From Niallia nealsonii (GTDB lineage: Bacteria; Bacillota; Bacilli; Bacillales; Cytobacillaceae): a stretch of DNA of 64,000 nucleotides. This document shows positions 1-8,484 of the stretch, piece by piece. The position numbers were made by a program, and so were the translations under genes. The stretch is from positions 1 to 64,000 of the forward strand of contig NZ_PISE01000001.1 in NCBI RefSeq assembly GCF_002835805.1, written 5' to 3'. Positions within the stretch are counted from its first letter, which is position 1. The number at the start of each line of letters is the position of its first letter. The notes under the pieces were generated by a model. The model was not told the origin of the DNA. It saw only the letters and a program-made list of their open reading frames with translations, and searched no databases.

Positions 1-16
1 TCTCTTTTTTCAGTTA

Positions 17-532
17 TTACTCATTGAATATTGCTCCATATTCTTTGGCAAGCTGTTCTGTACTTTTGGTTGATTTTGTCACAAGTACTTTTGTTCCCAC
101 TGGAATAAAATCATATAAAGATTCAATGGCTTCATTTTGCATTCTTATACAGCCTAATGATACATATTGGCCAATAGATGCCGGATTATTTGTTCCATGA
201 ATGCCGTATGTTCTTCCATCGGTTTCTTTTGCATCTATGCCAATCCATCTTGTTCCTAATGGATTTTTCGGATCGCCGCCTTGAATATTTTTTTTCCGAT
301 AATACGGATTAATCGCTTTGACTGTGACAGTAAACAGACCTTCTGGTGTAAGGTCCCCACTTTTCCCTGTTGCTACACTAACAACCGTTTGCACTCTATT
401 TTCATCTATAAAGGTTAATTCATTGCTGGTCTTGTTGATAATAATAAATGGATAGCCAGGAGCCGGATTTTCCCCCAATGGCCAAATTGGAGAAAGTACA
501 ATTAATATACAAGACAATAATTTCAGCATCAT
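17..532 (-). CDS. L,D-transpeptidase (YkuD family), exported
   Basis: Cross-links or modifies peptidoglycan through 3-3 type bonds, outside the membrane. The 171-residue protein has a hydrophobic N-terminus (about residues 3-20) that looks like a signal peptide or anchor, followed by one YkuD catalytic domain. The expected His is in HGTNN (H112) and the catalytic Cys is in SLGCIRM (C128). There is no LysM domain, unlike B. subtilis YkuD, so cell-wall targeting must come from elsewhere. A GTGGTG stretch lies just upstream of the ATG pair. It is a monocistronic gene at the window edge. The family call is firm; the individual role (vegetative wall or spore cortex) is not resolved. Confidence 0.9.
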   Translation of the reverse strand: MMLKLLSCILIVLSPIWPLGENPAPGYPFIIINKTSNELTFIDENRVQTVVSVATGKSGDLTPEGLFTVTVKAINPYYRKKNIQGGDPKNPLGTRWIGIDAKETDGRTYGIHGTNNPASIGQYVSLGCIRMQNEAIESLYDFIPVGTKVLVTKSTKSTEQLAKEYGAIFNE

Positions 533-611
533 AACACCACTTTTTTAGCTGTTATTATTTGTAGCTTAAATTGATTTTATGTACCCTCTTCTTTTTATGT
601 AGATATTAACT

Positions 612-668
612 AAAAAAATCCTAATCTTTTATCGCATTTGCGCTTAAAAAGATTAGGATTTTTTTTAT
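612..668 (-). terminator. Intrinsic terminator of the artPQR operon
   Basis: AAATCCTAATCTTTT pairs with AAAAGATTAGGATTT around a loop of about 15 bases, with T-runs on both sides. It starts inside the last codons of artR and can stop minus-strand transcription before the transpeptidase gene. Confidence 0.8.
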
Positions 669-1387
669 AGCATTTTCTCCAAAAATTCTTTTGCTCTTGG
701 ACTCTGAGGATTCGTAAAAAATTGTGCAGGAGTAGCATCTTCCACTACAATTCCTTGATCTAAAAATAATACTCTGTCTGCCGCTTCCTTTGCAAATCCC
801 ATTTCATGTGTGACAATCAGCATTGTAATGCCTGTATCTGCCAATGATTTCATTACTTCAAGCACTTCTTTGACCATCTCTGGATCAAGTGCTGAAGTTG
901 GCTCATCAAATAATATCACTTCCGGATTCATCGCTAATGCTCTTGCAATGGCAACCCGCTGCTTCTGACCGCCAGATAAACGATTAGGATATTCATTTGC
1001 TTTATTTGCTAACCCTACTTTTTCCAAAAGTTCCATACCAGCTTTATCTGCAGCTTCTTTTGTCATGCCATTTACCTTTACCGGCGCATACGTAATATTT
1101 TGCAAAACTGTTTTATGTGGGAATAAATGAAAATGTTGAAAGACCATGCCGACATTTTCTCTTATTTTTTTTATATTTGCTTTTTTATCCGTTATTTCTA
1201 CATCTTTAATAAAGATTTTTCCATCTGTTGGAACTTCCAATAAATTCAAGCAACGAAGAAATGTCGATTTCCCTGACCCTGATGGTCCAATAATCGTCAC
1301 TACTTCTCCTTTTTTTATTTCCGTTGATATTCCTTTTAATACTTGCAGAGAACCAAAGGATTTATTTAAATGTTCTACCTTAATCAC
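665..1387 (-). CDS. artR: Polar amino acid ABC transporter ATPase (ArtR/GlnQ type)
   Basis: Energy-coupling subunit of an amino acid importer, on the cytoplasmic face. The 240-residue protein has Walker [10 protein letters not shown] (34-42), the signature LSGGQKQ, Walker B followed by [10 protein letters not shown], and the H-loop VTHEMGF. It overlaps the permease gene by 8 bases and is last in a three-gene operon. The order binding protein, permease, ATPase and the nearby bkd genes match B. subtilis artPQR (yqiXYZ), an arginine importer. The substrate is inferred from that synteny; glutamine or cystine importers look alike. Confidence 0.88.
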   Translation of the reverse strand: MIKVEHLNKSFGSLQVLKGISTEIKKGEVVTIIGPSGSGKSTFLRCLNLLEVPTDGKIFIKDVEITDKKANIKKIRENVGMVFQHFHLFPHKTVLQNITYAPVKVNGMTKEAADKAGMELLEKVGLANKANEYPNRLSGGQKQRVAIARALAMNPEVILFDEPTSALDPEMVKEVLEVMKSLADTGITMLIVTHEMGFAKEAADRVLFLDQGIVVEDATPAQFFTNPQSPRAKEFLEKML

Positions 1388-2039
1388 TTTTTCTCATTCT
1401 CCCTTCTAGAACTTTTGCGAGCATTGTTAAGATCATCACTAATACATAATAAATAAGTCCTGCTAAAATTAATGGTTCAAAATAGGAGTATTTTTCTCCA
1501 CCCATGATATAAGCTCGTCTCATAATATCTGTTACACCAATTACAGTTACAATCGCAGACTCTTTTGTTAAGGATACTGCTTCATTTATCAGTGCAGGAA
1601 AAATATTTTTTAGAGCTTGTGGCAAAATTAAATCTAACATTGCTTGTCTGCTTGGCACTCCTAATGCCATGGCAGCTTCTTTTTGCCCTTTGTCCACCGC
1701 TAGGATTCCCGCACGAATAATTTCTGAAATATAAGCTGCTGAGTTTAATGCAAAAGAAATAATCGCTGCGACAGAAGGTTCAATTTCATAACCTGTTATT
1801 TGTGGAATTCCATAATAAATAAGCATTAATTGCAGCACAAGAGGCGTTCCTCTGAATATCGATGTATAAATATTCGCTATCCACGTAAGAACAGAGATAT
1901 TGCTTATTTTAAATATTGATAAAATAATTCCTAAAATAAACCCTAGTATGCCTGCTATAAATACAATCTTTAATGTTACAACTATCCCCTGCAATAAAAA
2001 GGGGAGAGAAGGAATAAACTGCTGAAAATCCAACTCCAT
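1380..2039 (-). CDS. artQ: Polar amino acid ABC transporter permease (ArtQ type)
   Basis: Membrane channel subunit, 219 residues, of the HisM/GlnP permease family. Several transmembrane helices are visible (about 15-38, 52-75, 85-105, 185-210). The EAA-loop coupling motif for the ATPase lies around [21 protein letters not shown]. It sits between the binding-protein gene (92 bases upstream) and the ATPase gene (8-base overlap). The family uses a homodimer of one permease. Arginine specificity is inferred from gene order. Confidence 0.87.
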   Translation of the reverse strand: MELDFQQFIPSLPFLLQGIVVTLKIVFIAGILGFILGIILSIFKISNISVLTWIANIYTSIFRGTPLVLQLMLIYYGIPQITGYEIEPSVAAIISFALNSAAYISEIIRAGILAVDKGQKEAAMALGVPSRQAMLDLILPQALKNIFPALINEAVSLTKESAIVTVIGVTDIMRRAYIMGGEKYSYFEPLILAGLIYYVLVMILTMLAKVLEGRMRKSD

Positions 2040-2087
2040 TCTTTAACAATCCTTTCAAATTTAGGTATAAACTGCGCTAAAAAGAAG

Positions 2088-2120
2088 AAAACGTTAAAGG
2101 GGTTGCACCTCAAACGTCTC
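2088..2120 (-). terminator. Hairpin between artP and artQ, possible attenuating terminator
   Basis: On the minus strand ACGTTTGAGG and CCCCTTTAACGT form an imperfect stem with a T-rich tail. A partial stop here would keep the binding protein in excess over the permease, a common pattern in ABC operons. This is inference. Confidence 0.4.
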
Positions 2121-2132
2121 TTCATTTTTTAT

Positions 2133-2909
2133 TTAGTTGCCAAACCATTTTACAATTAATTTATCCAACTCGCCGTTTTCTTTCATTTTCTTCAGTTCTG
2201 CATTGAACTTGTCTGTTAACTCACTATCTTTAGGAAATGCAATGGCAGATCCAGCATCTTCATTCGCCTCTGCTGCATCAAAAGAAGCTAACTTATTATC
2301 TTTTGATAGATAGCCTTTTGCTACAACATCTTCAATAATTGCTCCATCAAATCTGCCTGCTTTAATTTCTTGAATTAATTCAGGAATCTTATCGCGTTTT
2401 TCAACTTTTACATCAACTGTTTTCGCAATTTCTTCTGCTGCTTCTGCTTGGATAGATCCTAATTGTACCCCAATTGTTTTTCCTTTTAAATCTTCCACGC
2501 TTTTAATATTGCTGTCTTTTGATGTTACGACTAAATCTTTTGCTGTGTAATAAATATCACTGAAATCTACGTTTTTCTTTCTATCAGGAGTTGGAGACAT
2601 TCCAGAAAGAACTAAATCTACTTTACCTGATTTAAGTGCTTGAATTAAACCGCTAAATTCAAAATCTTGCACTTTAATTTCATAGCCTAATTTTTCGCCA
2701 AGAGCATTTGCTAAATCAATATCAAAACCAATAATCTCTTCACTTTTTGCTGAATCAATGTATTCAAATGGTTTATAGTCAGCTGATGTACCCATTATAA
2801 GCACTTTATCATCAGATTTAGAAGAAGATTTATCTTCTTTGCTTGTCCCAGTTCCACATGCTGCAAGTACTACTATCGATAACAGCAACATCGCTATTAA
2901 TTTCTTCAT
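2133..2909 (-). CDS. artP: Amino acid ABC transporter substrate-binding lipoprotein (ArtP type)
   Basis: Extracellular solute-binding protein, 258 residues. It has a lipoprotein signal peptide with lipobox LAAC (Cys about residue 18), a charged Ser/Lys/Asp linker, and then a family 3 binding domain including GFDIDLANALGEKLG and DLVLSGMSPTPDRK. It is the first gene of the artPQR operon, with a strong GGAGG site. By synteny it would bind arginine; family 3 proteins of this size also bind glutamine, histidine or cystine, so the ligand is provisional. Confidence 0.88.
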   Translation of the reverse strand: MKKLIAMLLLSIVVLAACGTGTSKEDKSSSKSDDKVLIMGTSADYKPFEYIDSAKSEEIIGFDIDLANALGEKLGYEIKVQDFEFSGLIQALKSGKVDLVLSGMSPTPDRKKNVDFSDIYYTAKDLVVTSKDSNIKSVEDLKGKTIGVQLGSIQAEAAEEIAKTVDVKVEKRDKIPELIQEIKAGRFDGAIIEDVVAKGYLSKDNKLASFDAAEANEDAGSAIAFPKDSELTDKFNAELKKMKENGELDKLIVKWFGN

Positions 2910-2998
2910 AATATGATATCCTCCTATAATTTCTTAGATGTTGTATTTCTTTATTATTATGCGTTTTTTATTCTTTTTTCATAAGTTTTTCTATTTAT

Positions 2999-3044
2999 AT
3001 TCATACAACAATATGAATTTTAACACATACTAATAATTATTCAA
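2999..3044 (-). promoter_or_regulatory. Candidate artP promoter with palindromic operator
   Basis: On the minus strand TTGAAT (3039-3044) and TAAAAT (3017-3022) are 16 bases apart. A perfect inverted repeat, ATTCATA-N6-TATGAAT (2999-3018), covers the expected start point. The position suits a repressor. AT-rich ATTCA/TGAAT arms recall ARG boxes bound by AhrC, whose gene is at 27064-27513, but the spacing is not the usual one. Confidence 0.35.
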
Positions 3045-3214
3045 TACTATTTATACAAATTCAATAGAAAAAATAATATTTTTAAAAAACTAAATTATCA
3101 GACTTATTTTAATCATTAATAGCCGCATAACTAGCTATCCTTAGATAGAAGGAAAGACTGCCTTCTTGGTTTCATTTTTGACTCGTCTTCCTCTCCCTTA
3201 AGTGGCTGCAAAAG

Positions 3215-3258
3215 AAAAAAGATGCAAACAACTAATCGTCATTGTTTGCATCTTTTCT
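3215..3258 (-). terminator. Intrinsic terminator of the sugar ABC operon
   Basis: AAAAGATGCAAACAA and TTGTTTGCATCTTTT form a perfect 15-bp stem with a 10-base loop and T-rich flanks. It follows the last permease gene on the minus strand. The rest of 2910-3344 holds the artP leader and AT-rich sequence without a gene. Confidence 0.85.
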
Positions 3259-3344
3259 TTTTATTCATTTACTCTTTTAAGATAGCCCCCTTTAGCTGCT
3301 ATACCAATAAATAAAGATTTTTCCTTCTTTTTATACAAATAATC

Positions 3345-4160
3345 TTATCCTTTTACTGCACCTGACGATAATCCGCTGACAAAATATTTTTGCAAGAATA
3401 GATAGAGGATTATGATAGGAAGTGCTGATAATAGAGAACCAGCTGCTACCCAGCCAATATTATTTGTATATTGAGAGAAGAAAGAAGATAAGGAAACCGT
3501 CATTGTTTTCATTTCAGGGCTTTGCAAGAAAAAGACGGAAAACTGATAATCATTCCACACATTCACTCCTGCTAAAATCGTAGCTGTCGCTGTAATCGGC
3601 TTTAACAATGGCATAATGATGCGGAAAAACAATCCAAATCTGCTCATTCCGTCCATCATAGCCGCTTCATCTAGTTCCACAGGAATGGAGCTGATAAATC
3701 CAGTAAATAAAAATATCGTCATTGGTAAATTAAAGGTTACATGCAAGAGAATAATCGACCAATAAGAGTTCATGCCGCCAATATCTACAATAAATTTATA
3801 TAATGGCACTAATATTGTAAGAGGAGGAACAATTAGGGCCGAGATGAACAGTAAATACATAAATTTATTAAGACGAGTTTTATATCTAGCTAATGGATAA
3901 GAAGCAAATGCTCCAATAACAATGACTAAAATAATAGAAAATGCGGTAATAACAATATTATTAAAAAATGCCTGCCCTAAGTTTGCTTGCTCCCAAGCAT
4001 TTTTAAAATTATCTAGATAAGAAAAAGATGGCAGAGACCATTTAGAACTAGGATCATCCATTGGTTTAAAACTAGTTGTGATTAGCAGATAAAAAGGAAA
4101 GATATGTGTGATGCCAATGATTGCCATTACAATAATTAACCATTTATTATTTTTTTTCAT
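3345..4160 (-). CDS. Carbohydrate ABC transporter permease (MalG/MsmG type)
   Basis: Second membrane subunit of a CUT1-type sugar importer, 271 residues with about six transmembrane helices. The EAA coupling loop is visible as DEAAMMDGMSRFGLFFRIIMP. The stop codon of the upstream permease overlaps this ATG by one base (TAATG), which indicates translational coupling. It is last in the operon. No ATPase gene is present in the cluster, so a shared MsmX-like ATPase encoded elsewhere is presumed. The sugar cannot be read from the sequence. Confidence 0.9.
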   Translation of the reverse strand: MKKNNKWLIIVMAIIGITHIFPFYLLITTSFKPMDDPSSKWSLPSFSYLDNFKNAWEQANLGQAFFNNIVITAFSIILVIVIGAFASYPLARYKTRLNKFMYLLFISALIVPPLTILVPLYKFIVDIGGMNSYWSIILLHVTFNLPMTIFLFTGFISSIPVELDEAAMMDGMSRFGLFFRIIMPLLKPITATATILAGVNVWNDYQFSVFFLQSPEMKTMTVSLSSFFSQYTNNIGWVAAGSLLSALPIIILYLFLQKYFVSGLSSGAVKG

Positions 4161-5104
4161 TATGCAATCTCCTTCTTTCTTAAATAAATAAGCGCGGTGA
4201 TGCTTATTAAAGAGATTAATACAAAAGTAAGGTTTCCTAACGCAGAGGCATAGCCAGCATCTTGACTAGCAAAATAAATTTTATACATCATCGTGGATAA
4301 AGATTGAGAGGCATACCCTGGACCACCATTTGTTAATGCGACAATAACATCAAATAGTTTCAATCCACCAATTAAATTAAGAACAACATTGATTGTAATA
4401 GAAGGCATTAACATTGGCAGCGTAATATAACGGAATTTTTTAGAAGGAGATGCCCCGTCTAATTCTGCTGCTTCATAAAAGTCAGTAGGTATTGATTGCA
4501 AACCAGCTAAATAGATAACCATTGCAATTCCGATAAATTGAAATGTGTTAACAAAAGTAATAATCCATACATTTAATTCTGGATTTGCCAGTAGATTAAG
4601 TGGTTTATCTTGGAATAATAGAATAATATCGTTTAGTGCTCCTCCATCAAATTGAAAGAAAAAGTACCAAATATATCCCATAATTAATGGACTGATAATT
4701 GCTGGCAAATACACAATCGTTCTAACAATTCCTCTTGCTTTAATACTTTGATTAAGAAGGATCGCATAAAAAAGACCAATTAAGTTTTGAAATAACGTAC
4801 TTCCAACACCATATATCAGCGTATTTTTAATAACGGTTCCGATATTAGGATCAGAGAGCATCCTTTTGTAGTTCTCCATGCCAACCCAACTAAAAGCTTG
4901 AGAATAGCCGTCCCAGTTAGTAAAGGAGATTTTTATGCCAGTAAAAAATGGATAAAAGATAAAAACACAAAATAACAGTAGTGCTGGGACATACATTAAA
5001 TTAAGCCAAACGGGGGAACCCATACTTTTTCGTTTTTTTAATGTGTATTTCTTTTTCGCGGTCATTTGTATGTTTTTTTCATTTACAACAATCTTTTCCT
5101 CCAT
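4160..5104 (-). CDS. Carbohydrate ABC transporter permease (MalF/MsmF type)
   Basis: First membrane subunit of the sugar importer. I place the start at the ATG at 5104 (314 residues), because AGGATG lies 8 bases upstream; an in-frame GTG at 5113 is the alternative. The N-terminus is basic and cytoplasmic ([11 protein letters not shown]), followed by about six helices and the EAA loop [20 protein letters not shown]. It is 69 bases downstream of the binding-protein gene and coupled to the next permease. Confidence 0.9.
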   Translation of the reverse strand: MEEKIVVNEKNIQMTAKKKYTLKKRKSMGSPVWLNLMYVPALLLFCVFIFYPFFTGIKISFTNWDGYSQAFSWVGMENYKRMLSDPNIGTVIKNTLIYGVGSTLFQNLIGLFYAILLNQSIKARGIVRTIVYLPAIISPLIMGYIWYFFFQFDGGALNDIILLFQDKPLNLLANPELNVWIITFVNTFQFIGIAMVIYLAGLQSIPTDFYEAAELDGASPSKKFRYITLPMLMPSITINVVLNLIGGLKLFDVIVALTNGGPGYASQSLSTMMYKIYFASQDAGYASALGNLTFVLISLISITALIYLRKKEIA

Positions 5105-5173
5105 TTTATTCACATCCTTTTATTGATAGGAAAGCCATCCGCATTTACAGATAGCTTTCTTGAGTTTTTCCTA

Positions 5174-6442
5174 CTATTTTTGTTGGCTTTTTAATCTTTC
5201 TACTTCTTTTTTCATATTTTTAGAGAACTGCTTTGGTGTAACAGATCCAGCAAGCAATTCTTGCCCTTGTGTACACAGAACATCCCACATGCCATTTGGA
5301 ATATAAACTCGGTCAAAATAAGGGAAAACACGATTAGATTCATATTGCTCATAATATTTTGTCAATTCTCCTAAATCTGCATCAATATCCTTAATTCCTG
5401 CAGGTAACCCTGAAGCTTCAGCCATTAACTTTAAGTTTTCTGGTTTGGCAAAATAAGCAACATATTCTTTTGTTTCTTCTAGATGTTTCGAATCTTTCCA
5501 TACAGCCATTGTGAATCTTTCACCACCAGAAAAGGCTGCTTCATCTCCTTCAACAATACTTGGCACCGGCATATAACCAATATTAATATCTGGATTCATT
5601 TCTTTTGATTGCAATACTGATTGTGGACCGTTCATGATAAAAGCAATTTTGCCTTCAGCAAATAATTTTGGCATATCGCTGTATTTTGCTGTAAGAACAT
5701 CTTCGTTCATATATCCTTTATCAAACATTTCTTTGAATTTTTTTGGAAGGTATGTCCAGTTATTCCAGTCGAACTTGTCATTTAATAAATCATCTGCATA
5801 GTTTTTGTCAGCACTAATTAATAATGGTGTCGCAAAATAATCAAAAAATTGTCCAATGGATGAAGAATCTATTCCTGAAAAATAGAATGGAAGTACTTCT
5901 CCTTTACTTTCCTTTTTGATCTTTTCAGCAGCAGCCATTAATTCATCAAATGTTTTTGGCGCTTCAATTCCATATTTTTCTAGAATATCTACATTATATG
6001 TAATACCGTCTTTTGCTTCATTTAGCGGCAATGCATAAACTTTTCCATTGTCATCTGTCAGTATAGGCTTCATTGTGTCCGTTAATTTGGATGCCCATTC
6101 TTCATCCTTTAAATCAGCCAAATACTTGCCGTATCTATTTTGTGCCCATCCATGTGTGTCAAAAGCATCTGGTAGATCATTTGCAGCCATTTTAACCTTC
6201 ATATTATTTTCATATCCTTGTCCGCCAAATGTAACTTCTACATCTACGTCTGGATTATCTTTTTCGAAATTTTCCGTTATCTTTGTAATAGCATCCTTCG
6301 CTTCTTGATCACTAGTAGAGCTGTAATAGCTTATTTTAATTTTGTCCCCTGAATCTCCACTAGTTGATTCACTGCTAGAACAGCCAAAAAGTGCAGTTGC
6401 CGATAAAACGGTGAAAATGGCTAAAGAAATACGTTTTTTCAT
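5174..6442 (-). CDS. Extracellular sugar-binding lipoprotein (family 1)
   Basis: Captures the sugar for the two permeases downstream. The 422-residue protein has a lipoprotein signal peptide ending in ALFGC, then a family 1 solute-binding fold with typical pieces such as DLPDAFDTHG, AEGKIAFIMNG and SGGERFTMAVWKDSK. It is the first gene of the operon and is divergent from the two-component pair. The ligand is unknown; the YesM/YesN-type regulator next door suggests a plant- or host-derived oligosaccharide. Confidence 0.88.
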   Translation of the reverse strand: MKKRISLAIFTVLSATALFGCSSSESTSGDSGDKIKISYYSSTSDQEAKDAITKITENFEKDNPDVDVEVTFGGQGYENNMKVKMAANDLPDAFDTHGWAQNRYGKYLADLKDEEWASKLTDTMKPILTDDNGKVYALPLNEAKDGITYNVDILEKYGIEAPKTFDELMAAAEKIKKESKGEVLPFYFSGIDSSSIGQFFDYFATPLLISADKNYADDLLNDKFDWNNWTYLPKKFKEMFDKGYMNEDVLTAKYSDMPKLFAEGKIAFIMNGPQSVLQSKEMNPDINIGYMPVPSIVEGDEAAFSGGERFTMAVWKDSKHLEETKEYVAYFAKPENLKLMAEASGLPAGIKDIDADLGELTKYYEQYESNRVFPYFDRVYIPNGMWDVLCTQGQELLAGSVTPKQFSKNMKKEVERLKSQQK

Positions 6443-6587
6443 CTAAAATCCCCCTATTCGTTTATCAAGCCTTTAAAGCCTGGAAAGGTAGAGAAACACT
6501 AATTTCTCTTTACATCTCCTTACGAAAAATTTTCTCACATCCCTAATTTTGTGAAATTTATTTTCTATACTTATATTCTACTATTTT

Positions 6588-6601
6588 TGTTAGCGTTTCC
6601 A
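6588..6601. promoter_or_regulatory. CcpA-binding (cre) site candidate 1
   Basis: TGTTAGCGTTTCCA differs at one position from the degenerate cre consensus TGWNANCGNTNWCA. It lies in the divergent gap, just upstream of the extended -10 of the kinase gene, so CcpA would block that promoter. Confidence 0.6.
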
Positions 6602-6603
6602 TA

Positions 6604-6612
6604 TGCTATAAT
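6604..6612 (+). promoter_or_regulatory. Extended -10 promoter of the sensor kinase gene
   Basis: TGCTATAAT is a perfect extended -10 element. The -35 region is T-rich and poor (near 6584-6589), as allowed for this promoter class. The start point would be close to 6619, immediately before the second cre-like site. Confidence 0.55.
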
Positions 6613-6619
6613 TCTACTG

Positions 6620-6633
6620 TGAAAGCGCTTATT
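6620..6633. promoter_or_regulatory. CcpA-binding (cre) site candidate 2
   Basis: TGAAAGCGCTTATT matches the palindrome TGAAAGCGCTTTCA at 11 of 14 positions, with the core AAGCGCTT intact. It begins 32 bases after the first site, about three helical turns, and covers the predicted transcription start. Confidence 0.55.
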
Positions 6634-6729
6634 TATAATATTCACGCCAAGATATTACACTTTTTAAAGGCATTCCTTATAAACTTATCCCTATATATTT
6701 AAAAATTTTTGCGAAATAGAGGAAAAAAG

Positions 6730-8484
6730 ATGAACTTCACTTATTCTTTGCGGCTTAAATTAACGATTTTTTACTTTTTTATTATTGTTATTCCTGTATT
6801 GATTATCTCTTTTGCTATGCCCCGCTATTACCAATACTTGCTGGCAAAAGAGACAAAAAAGTTAACGGAAGATACGTTAACTTCATTAAGCAATAATATT
6901 CAATCCTACTTAGACGAACTATCAAGACTTACGATTACACCATACTTAAATGAGGATATTTTGTCTGCCATATCTAATGTTTCTTCCAATAATTATAAAA
7001 AGGCAGACCCTTCCATCCAATTAGCAGTTAATCGTGCATTATATAATACATTGCCAAAATACTTAGATTTCACGCGAGAAGAAGTACAAAGCATTTTACT
7101 AGTCACAACAAATGGGGCTCCATTTTTACAAACCCGCTTTAAAGATAATGTCGTTTCAAATTATGACTTTACTAGCCAAGATTGGTATATACGTGCACAA
7201 GAGAATAATGGAAAAGTTGTCTTTATTCCACCACATTTTCAAAAATATATAGAAGGAGAAACCCAAAAAAAGGTAATTTCTGCTGCACGCTTAATTAGAG
7301 ATCCCATTTCCCAAAAACCCCTTGCTGTTTTATTGGCAGATGCGGATAATTCAGCATTTGAAAAGCTCTTTCGCGGCATCGACTTTAACAATAAAGGTTC
7401 TATTATGACCGTTATGGATAGCAGCGGTGAATTATTTTTTTCTAGCAAAGATATAAGTAATTCCATTAAAAAAGATATATTTGCCAACAAAAAAAATATC
7501 CAAGTAAATGACCATTCTTACACCACGGTTTCAAAAGTAATAAAACCAGGAAATTGGAAAATTATTGTTTTATTATCAAATAAAGAATTGGCAGCAAAAA
7601 CTCGATTGTTGTTTATTATTGGAGCCATATTTGCATGTATAGGATTTATTGTCACCTTTTTCCTTTTTTATTTTCTATCGAATTGGATTATTCGTCCATT
7701 TAAAGACATGGTTCAAGTAATGGAAAAGGTAGAGAAAGGAAATTTTGATGTAAGTTTGGCCATTCAGGGAACGGATGAAGTTGCTCAGCTGAAAAAAGCA
7801 TTTAATTCAATGATTTTCCAAATTAATGATTTAATTAATCGTGAATATCGGGCTGTTTTAAATCAGCGTAATGCGGAATTTAAAGCACTCCAATCACAGA
7901 TTCAGCCCCATTTTTTATATAACACACTTAATGGCTTTATTGGTTTAAATAGAATAGGAGATAAAAAAACATTAGAGCGTGCTATTCTTTCTTTGAGCTC
8001 CATGCTCAGATATAGTCTCCATCATTCAAATGAGGCAACGATTGCCGATGAATTTTCCTTTCTAAAGCAATATTGCCTTCTGCAGAAACTACGCTTTCAA
8101 GATCGAATGGAAGTGGAAATTTATTGTGAGGAAGGTGCTGCCAATTTAATGATTCCCAAACTGCTTTTGCAGCCTTTTGTAGAAAACAGCATTATCCATG
8201 GCATCGAACCAAGCGATCATTGTTGTAAAATATGCATTTCTGCTCAAATAATAGAAAAGGAAACACAAAAGTACTTGCAAATTATTATTTCCGATAACGG
8301 CATAGGATTCAATTTGAATAAAACGAAAGAAAAACAAAGCATTGGCTTATCTAACAGTCAAGAACGGCTAAAACTTTTTCAACCAGAATCTCTTCTAGTG
8401 TTAAAAAGCGAAATTGGCGCGGGCACTACAATTACCATTGAGATCTTACAAGGAGAGTGGCAAAATGAAAGTGCTGATTATTGA
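6730..8484 (+). CDS. Sensor histidine kinase, YesM/LytS-like
   Basis: Membrane sensor that phosphorylates the partner regulator encoded next to it. I place the start at the ATG at 6730 (584 residues), with AGAGG 7 bases upstream; an in-frame TTG at 6709 has no ribosome site. Order of parts: transmembrane helix (about 9-30), extracellular sensor of about 250 residues (Cache-like), second helix (about 290-312), HAMP, His_kinase box QIQPHFLYNTL with the phospho-His, then an ATPase domain with LLQPFVENSIIHG and DNGIGF. It overlaps the regulator gene by 20 bases. The likely signal is the sugar handled by the neighbouring importer, by analogy with YesMN systems. Confidence 0.9.
   Translation: MNFTYSLRLKLTIFYFFIIVIPVLIISFAMPRYYQYLLAKETKKLTEDTLTSLSNNIQSYLDELSRLTITPYLNEDILSAISNVSSNNYKKADPSIQLAVNRALYNTLPKYLDFTREEVQSILLVTTNGAPFLQTRFKDNVVSNYDFTSQDWYIRAQENNGKVVFIPPHFQKYIEGETQKKVISAARLIRDPISQKPLAVLLADADNSAFEKLFRGIDFNNKGSIMTVMDSSGELFFSSKDISNSIKKDIFANKKNIQVNDHSYTTVSKVIKPGNWKIIVLLSNKELAAKTRLLFIIGAIFACIGFIVTFFLFYFLSNWIIRPFKDMVQVMEKVEKGNFDVSLAIQGTDEVAQLKKAFNSMIFQINDLINREYRAVLNQRNAEFKALQSQIQPHFLYNTLNGFIGLNRIGDKKTLERAILSLSSMLRYSLHHSNEATIADEFSFLKQYCLLQKLRFQDRMEVEIYCEEGAANLMIPKLLLQPFVENSIIHGIEPSDHCCKICISAQIIEKETQKYLQIIISDNGIGFNLNKTKEKQSIGLSNSQERLKLFQPESLLVLKSEIGAGTTITIEILQGEWQNESADY

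Noticed and set aside
1146-1409. Long antisense open frames over artR and many other genes
   Set aside because: They lie opposite genes with clear families, lack ribosome sites and give no recognisable protein. The same applies to all other overlapping opposite-strand frames.
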